The notes below the pieces were generated by a model. The model saw only the letters and a program-made list of their open reading frames with translations, was not told where the DNA came from and did no database searches. Of a DNA stretch of 28,132 nt, positions 24,540 through 28,132 are shown piece by piece. The stretch lies in the NCBI GenBank assembly GCA_963626555.1, contig CAVFXQ010000034.1:1-28132 (forward strand), given 5' to 3'. Position numbers and translations under genes: made by a program. The DNA is from UBA1181 sp963626555 (lineage in GTDB: Bacteria > Bacteroidota > Bacteroidia > Bacteroidales > Paludibacteraceae). Position 1 is the first letter of the stretch, and each line of letters begins with the position of its first letter.

Positions 24540-25514
24540 ATGAATGGAAAAATCAAGGTTTCTATTATAATTCCAGTATTTCGGGTTCGTGAGTATATAG
24601 TAAAATGTTTAGAATCGATTGTTAATCAGACGGTGTCATGTGATATTGAGTGTATTATTATAGATGATTGTACACCAGATGATAGTATAGAAAAGACTCA
24701 TAATTTTGTGAAAGAATATGATGGTGATATCTCTTTTCGCTTTCTTCAAAGAAAAACGAATGGAGGCTTATCTGCAGCAAGAAATTCAGGCATAAAAGTA
24801 GCTCAAGGAGAATACCTATACTTTTTAGATAGTGACGATTATATATTGCCAGGTACCTTAGAGAAGCTGGTTGCTGTAGCAGACAAGTATCCTAAGGCGC
24901 AAATTGTTCAAGCGGGCGCAATTGCAACGAATGGTGGATTTTCATATTTAAGAATGACGGGGAAAAAAATTAAAGATTATTCTGAAGATCATCCATATAT
25001 AAGAAAGAAAATGTTGGGCAATTATTACCCAGCAACGGCTTGGAATAAATTGATAAAACGTGAATGGCTTTTGCAAAATAATCTTTTCTTTAAGGAGGGG
25101 TTACTTCACGAAGACGATTATTGGAATTTTTTTGCTTCAAAATATGTAAGTGCGTATGCCGTGTGTCGGTTTGATGGTTATGTATATAATATTAGAAGTA
25201 ATAGTATTACAACTGCACCTAACGATCGTAATGTGAGAAGTTGGATTGTGTCTGCAACTGATTTTATGAATTCTTTGGATGATGATTGTTTGTCAGCGCA
25301 GATAGCTATGTTATACAAGTCGTTGACATCTCAGTACATTCGCATAGATGATGCGTTCAGACAGGAGTATTATGGACTATTCAAGACTTTAAAAAGTCAT
25401 TGTGGTATTGTTGGAAATTTGGCAATTTTGTTCTTTTTGCATACACCATTACGTTTGTTGAAAACAAGTCTTTTTAAAATTATAAATCAAAAAATAATGC
25501 CCAAGGTGATATGA
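24540..25514 (+). CDS. Glycosyltransferase family 2 (GT2)
   Basis: GT-A glycosyltransferase of 324 aa. VSIIIPVFRVREYIVKCLES is at 7-26, IIDDCTPDDS at 40-49, GGLSAARNSGI at 75-85, and the metal-binding DSDD at 97-100. These are textbook GT2 elements. A basic, hydrophobic C-terminus (about 285-320) may associate with the membrane. The gene starts 7 bases after wzy ends and overlaps the next GT2 gene by 4 bases (ATGA), indicating translational coupling. Donor sugar unknown. Confidence 0.9.
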   Translation: MNGKIKVSIIIPVFRVREYIVKCLESIVNQTVSCDIECIIIDDCTPDDSIEKTHNFVKEYDGDISFRFLQRKTNGGLSAARNSGIKVAQGEYLYFLDSDDYILPGTLEKLVAVADKYPKAQIVQAGAIATNGGFSYLRMTGKKIKDYSEDHPYIRKKMLGNYYPATAWNKLIKREWLLQNNLFFKEGLLHEDDYWNFFASKYVSAYAVCRFDGYVYNIRSNSITTAPNDRNVRSWIVSATDFMNSLDDDCLSAQIAMLYKSLTSQYIRIDDAFRQEYYGLFKTLKSHCGIVGNLAILFFLHTPLRLLKTSLFKIINQKIMPKVI

Positions 25515-26476
25515 GTAATAATATAGTTTCAATAATTATTCCAGTCTATAATTGCGAGAAGTGGCTATCTGCTTGTTTGGATAGCATTTTGTTGCAGAAA
25601 ATGCCGAATGGTTTTGATATGGAACTGCTATTGGTGGATGATGGAAGTACAGATGGGTCTCCGAAAATTTCTGATGAGTATGCAGAAAAACAAAGTGAAA
25701 GAGTAAAGGTCTTTCATCAGAAGAATTCTGGTGTGAGTGCTGCTCGAAACACTGGTCTTGCCTATGCTAATGGAGATTGGATTATGTTCGTGGATGCCGA
25801 TGACGTACTTGATGAAAATACTTTTATGTTGTTGGATGATTCTGAATTGAGGTCTAATGATATTATCAGATTTGGCTGGTACGAATTTAATAAACGGGTT
25901 CATCGTGCTTGTAACAAGCAATATTGCAATGAACTGAAAACTTATATACGGTTGGTTTTACAACGTAAGGCTGCATTGGGTGTGTGTGGGGGATTCTATA
26001 AACGGGAATTGTTCAACGGTTTGTCGTTCCCTGAAGATATATCAATTGGAGAAGATTGGTTGACTTTAGCGTGTTTGCTAATTAATGCGAAAAGTTTCGT
26101 ATATGTAAATAAAAACTTGTATGGGTATCGAATTAATGAGGAGAGTGTAACACATGTAAGAATTTTCAATCCACGTCCTGATGTGTTAATTGCTTTGAAT
26201 AGAATAATTGATTTGTGTTGTGCGCATTCTTATCCTATATCGGAAAAGGATATAAAAATGGCGAGGTCTGATATTCGAAGAAATATGATGAAAATGGCGA
26301 TAAGAAATCACTCTGCATCATTTTATAAAAAAAATGATGAAATTATGAAGATGTATGGAGATCAAACTTTATTTTCGGATATTTGCTATAGTATGAAATT
26401 AAAGCATAAGATAGGTTTTTTGTTGTATTCTGTGCTTGATTTTGGGTATGGTTTGTTTAGTAATGTATTAGGATGA
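25511..26476 (+). CDS. Glycosyltransferase family 2 (GT2)
   Basis: Third GT2 of the locus, 321 aa. VSIIIPVYNCEKWLSACLDS is at 6-25, LVDDGSTDGS at 41-50, SGVSAARNTGLAYANGD at 73-89, and DADD at 95-98. A GEDWL element (around 178-182) gives the likely catalytic acidic residue of the C-terminal part of the domain. It is coupled to the preceding GT2 gene by an ATGA overlap. The two are related but clearly different, so they probably add different linkages. A 175-base spacer follows before the GT4 gene, containing only a 23-codon frame that I do not accept as a gene. Confidence 0.9.
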   Translation: MSNNIVSIIIPVYNCEKWLSACLDSILLQKMPNGFDMELLLVDDGSTDGSPKISDEYAEKQSERVKVFHQKNSGVSAARNTGLAYANGDWIMFVDADDVLDENTFMLLDDSELRSNDIIRFGWYEFNKRVHRACNKQYCNELKTYIRLVLQRKAALGVCGGFYKRELFNGLSFPEDISIGEDWLTLACLLINAKSFVYVNKNLYGYRINEESVTHVRIFNPRPDVLIALNRIIDLCCAHSYPISEKDIKMARSDIRRNMMKMAIRNHSASFYKKNDEIMKMYGDQTLFSDICYSMKLKHKIGFLLYSVLDFGYGLFSNVLG

Positions 26477-26651
26477 TTTTAAAAGGAAGTAATTGAGTGT
26501 CAAAAAATAGAAGAATAAGATAGAAGAATTATGCGGTGATAGGGAAAAAATGAAGAAGATGAGAGAATATTGTCAGATGTATGTTAGGGAAAAATTTTGT
26601 TTGGAGTCAAGCCGTAAATAATTTTGAAGAACTTTATAATATTTAAAATCA

Positions 26652-27809
26652 ATGAAAATACTATTATCAAACAAATTCTATTATCGACGTGGTGGTGACT
26701 GTATCTATATGCTCTGCTTAGAGCAGTTACTCAAAGCGCATGGACATGAGGTCGCAGTTTTTGCAATGGATTACCCTGATAATATAGATACTCCCTATAG
26801 GAAATGTTTTCCTAAGAATATGAGTAAACTGATGGCCCTAACGAGACCGTTTGGCTCACTTGAGGTTCAGAGTAAGTTTAATAAACTCTTAGATGATTTC
26901 AAACCTAATGTGGTTCATTTAAATAACATTCATACTCATTTGTCTCCGATAATTGCAGAATTAGCGCATAAAAGAGGTATTCGGGTAATATGGACTTTGC
27001 ATGACTATAAGTTGCTTTGTCCTCGGTATGATTGTCTTCGGGAGGTGAACGGAAGGTTGACGAACTGCGAGCTTTGTTTCAACGGAAACAAGAAGGCTTG
27101 TCTGGACTATAAGTGCATGAAGGGCTCGAAGTTGGCTTCGTTCATCGGGTACAGAGAGGCTGTGAAGTGGAAATGCGAGCGGTTGGAGAATTGTACGGAT
27201 GTTTTTGTGTGTCCGAGCCAGTTTATGGCGGACAAAATGGTGCAGGGAGGTTTTGATAAATTAAAACTGCAGACTTTATGTAATTTTATTGATGTGGACA
27301 AGTGTGCAAAAGACTCATACGAGAAGGACGATTACTATTGTTTTGTCGGTAGATTGAGTCATGAAAAAGGCGCAAAAACTCTTATTGAAGTGGCCAATGA
27401 ATTGCCTTACAAATTAAAGGTTATTGGAGGTGGACCTTTGATGGAAGAACTAATGTCGGCGTCTTGTCGTAATATTGAGTTTGTAGGGTTTAAAGAATGG
27501 AATGAAATAAAAAAATTAGTCGGACGTGCTCGTTTTTCTGTTATTCCTTCTGAATGGTATGAAAATAATCCGCTTTCTGTTATTGAAGCTTTATGTTTGG
27601 GTACGCCTGTGCTGGGGGCCAACATCGGAGGGATACCAGAGTTGACGGATTATACCTTTGAAAGTGGAAACGTGGAGGATTTGAAAACGAAGGTAGAAAT
27701 GATGTGGAATGCCACATTCGACTACAAAAAGTTGGCATCGGAAAGTATGGCGAGATACGATGCTGAGAGTTATTATCGCCAAATCATGGAAATTTATAGA
27801 GGACAATAA
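26652..27809 (+). CDS. Glycosyltransferase family 4 (GT4) with Cys-rich insertion
   Basis: Retaining GT-B glycosyltransferase, 385 aa. The N-terminal acceptor domain begins KILLSNKFYYRRGGDCIYM, a form seen in many capsule GT4 proteins. The donor domain has FVGRLSHEKG at 231-240, and the EX7E motif uses Glu304 and Glu312 (ENNPLSVIE), followed by GTPVLGANIGGIPEL. Between the domains is a Cys-rich stretch with Cys at 123, 128, 139, 142, 150 and 155, starting just after the LHDYKLLCP segment; it might bind a metal. Base composition changes inside the gene: about 27000-27240 and the last 200 bases are richer in G/C than the preceding locus. Donor sugar unknown. Confidence 0.9.
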   Translation: MKILLSNKFYYRRGGDCIYMLCLEQLLKAHGHEVAVFAMDYPDNIDTPYRKCFPKNMSKLMALTRPFGSLEVQSKFNKLLDDFKPNVVHLNNIHTHLSPIIAELAHKRGIRVIWTLHDYKLLCPRYDCLREVNGRLTNCELCFNGNKKACLDYKCMKGSKLASFIGYREAVKWKCERLENCTDVFVCPSQFMADKMVQGGFDKLKLQTLCNFIDVDKCAKDSYEKDDYYCFVGRLSHEKGAKTLIEVANELPYKLKVIGGGPLMEELMSASCRNIEFVGFKEWNEIKKLVGRARFSVIPSEWYENNPLSVIEALCLGTPVLGANIGGIPELTDYTFESGNVEDLKTKVEMMWNATFDYKKLASESMARYDAESYYRQIMEIYRGQ

Positions 27810-27815
27810 GATATT

Positions 27816-28132
27816 ATGGCAGAAAAGAAATTGAATGGTACAGTCATCGTAACATATCGTTGCAATGCGCGATGTACTATGTGTAATAGATATAAGGCAC
27901 CATCGTTGCCAGATGAGGAAATCTCTTTGGAGACAATAAAGAAATTGCCAAGAATGTATTTTACCAATATTACGGGTGGAGAACCGTTCATTCGCACAGA
28001 CTTAAAAGACATCGTGCGTGAACTCTACAAGAAGAGCGACCGCATCGTCATCTCCACCAACGGCTTCTTCACCGACCGCATCATCGACTTGGCGAAGGAG
28101 TTTCCGCAGATTGGCATCCGCATCTCCATCGA
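27816..28132 (+). CDS. Radical SAM protein, 5' part only (runs off the window)
   Basis: Partial gene of 105 complete codons cut by the window end. The radical SAM 4Fe-4S motif CNARCTMC gives Cys16, Cys20 and Cys23 (CX3CX2C), and the GGEPF motif is at 54-58, so the SAM-binding half of the barrel is present and intact. It starts 6 bases after the GT4 stop and is probably in the same transcript. Radical SAM enzymes, some with C-terminal SPASM domains, occur in polysaccharide loci, but the reaction is usually unknown; a role in sugar or acceptor modification is inference. GC content rises markedly from about 28000 onward. Confidence 0.88.
   Translation, partial: MAEKKLNGTVIVTYRCNARCTMCNRYKAPSLPDEEISLETIKKLPRMYFTNITGGEPFIRTDLKDIVRELYKKSDRIVISTNGFFTDRIIDLAKEFPQIGIRISI

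Noticed and set aside
26550..26621. 23-codon frame (MKKMREYCQMYV start) between GT2 and GT4 genes
   Set aside because: Too short and without recognisable content; no ribosome-binding signal. The spacer 26477-26651 appears non-coding.

Overview
The window looks like chromosomal DNA from a Bacteroidota bacterium, most likely of the order Bacteroidales; I cannot name the genus. The basis is recurrent TAnnTTTG-type -7 promoter boxes, weak or absent Shine-Dalgarno sequences, AT-rich intergenic DNA, a membrane-anchored LytTR regulator, FabK as the enoyl reductase, and an AAA/DUF4143 ATPase of a type common in this phylum.

Region 1 (about 1-5890): three tightly packed, clearly different dynamin-like large GTPases (563, 570 and 738 aa) on the + strand, ending at a strong hairpin. 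Three consecutive dynamin-type proteins in one operon recall the LeoABC arrangement of enterotoxigenic E. coli. This is the most unusual set of genes in the window.

Region 2 (about 5900-10360): a membrane-bound LytTR regulator on the - strand diverges from a fatty-acid elongation operon fabH-fabK-fabF (condensing enzyme III, FMN enoyl reductase, condensing enzyme II). The shared intergenic region carries a promoter for each direction and a spaced 9-bp direct repeat that could be a LytTR target. The operon ends at a textbook intrinsic terminator.

Region 3 (about 10380-13800): a P1B-2 (Zn/Cd/Pb-type) metal-exporting ATPase with a His/Cys-rich tail in place of HMA domains. Its promoter overlaps a 15-bp, 7-1-7 palindrome of Fur-family layout. 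A convergent AAA ATPase (AAA_14 plus DUF4143) follows, whose promoter region holds three 22-bp repeats built on TACTCAAT.

Region 4 (about 13850-15730): a SulP-family anion transporter with a STAS domain, - strand, with its own terminator and promoter.

Region 5 (about 15840 to the window end): the start of a surface-polysaccharide (capsule/exopolysaccharide) locus of Wzx/Wzy type. UDP-glucose dehydrogenase and a CapI-like epimerase should supply UDP-glucuronate and UDP-galacturonate. A flippase, a polymerase and several glycosyltransferases (three GT2, one GT8-like, one DDD-motif GT-A type, one GT4) would build and export the repeat unit, and a radical SAM protein runs off the window end. The locus starts at a promoter followed by a 26-bp near-perfect palindrome and contains a small broken gene. 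Its middle is strongly AT-rich and GC rises again in the last genes, as expected for a horizontally exchanged variable core with a conserved flank. No initiating sugar transferase, Wza/Wzc or UpxY/UpxZ-type antiterminator is visible; these may lie downstream.

No tRNA, rRNA, CRISPR array or intact insertion sequence was recognised.
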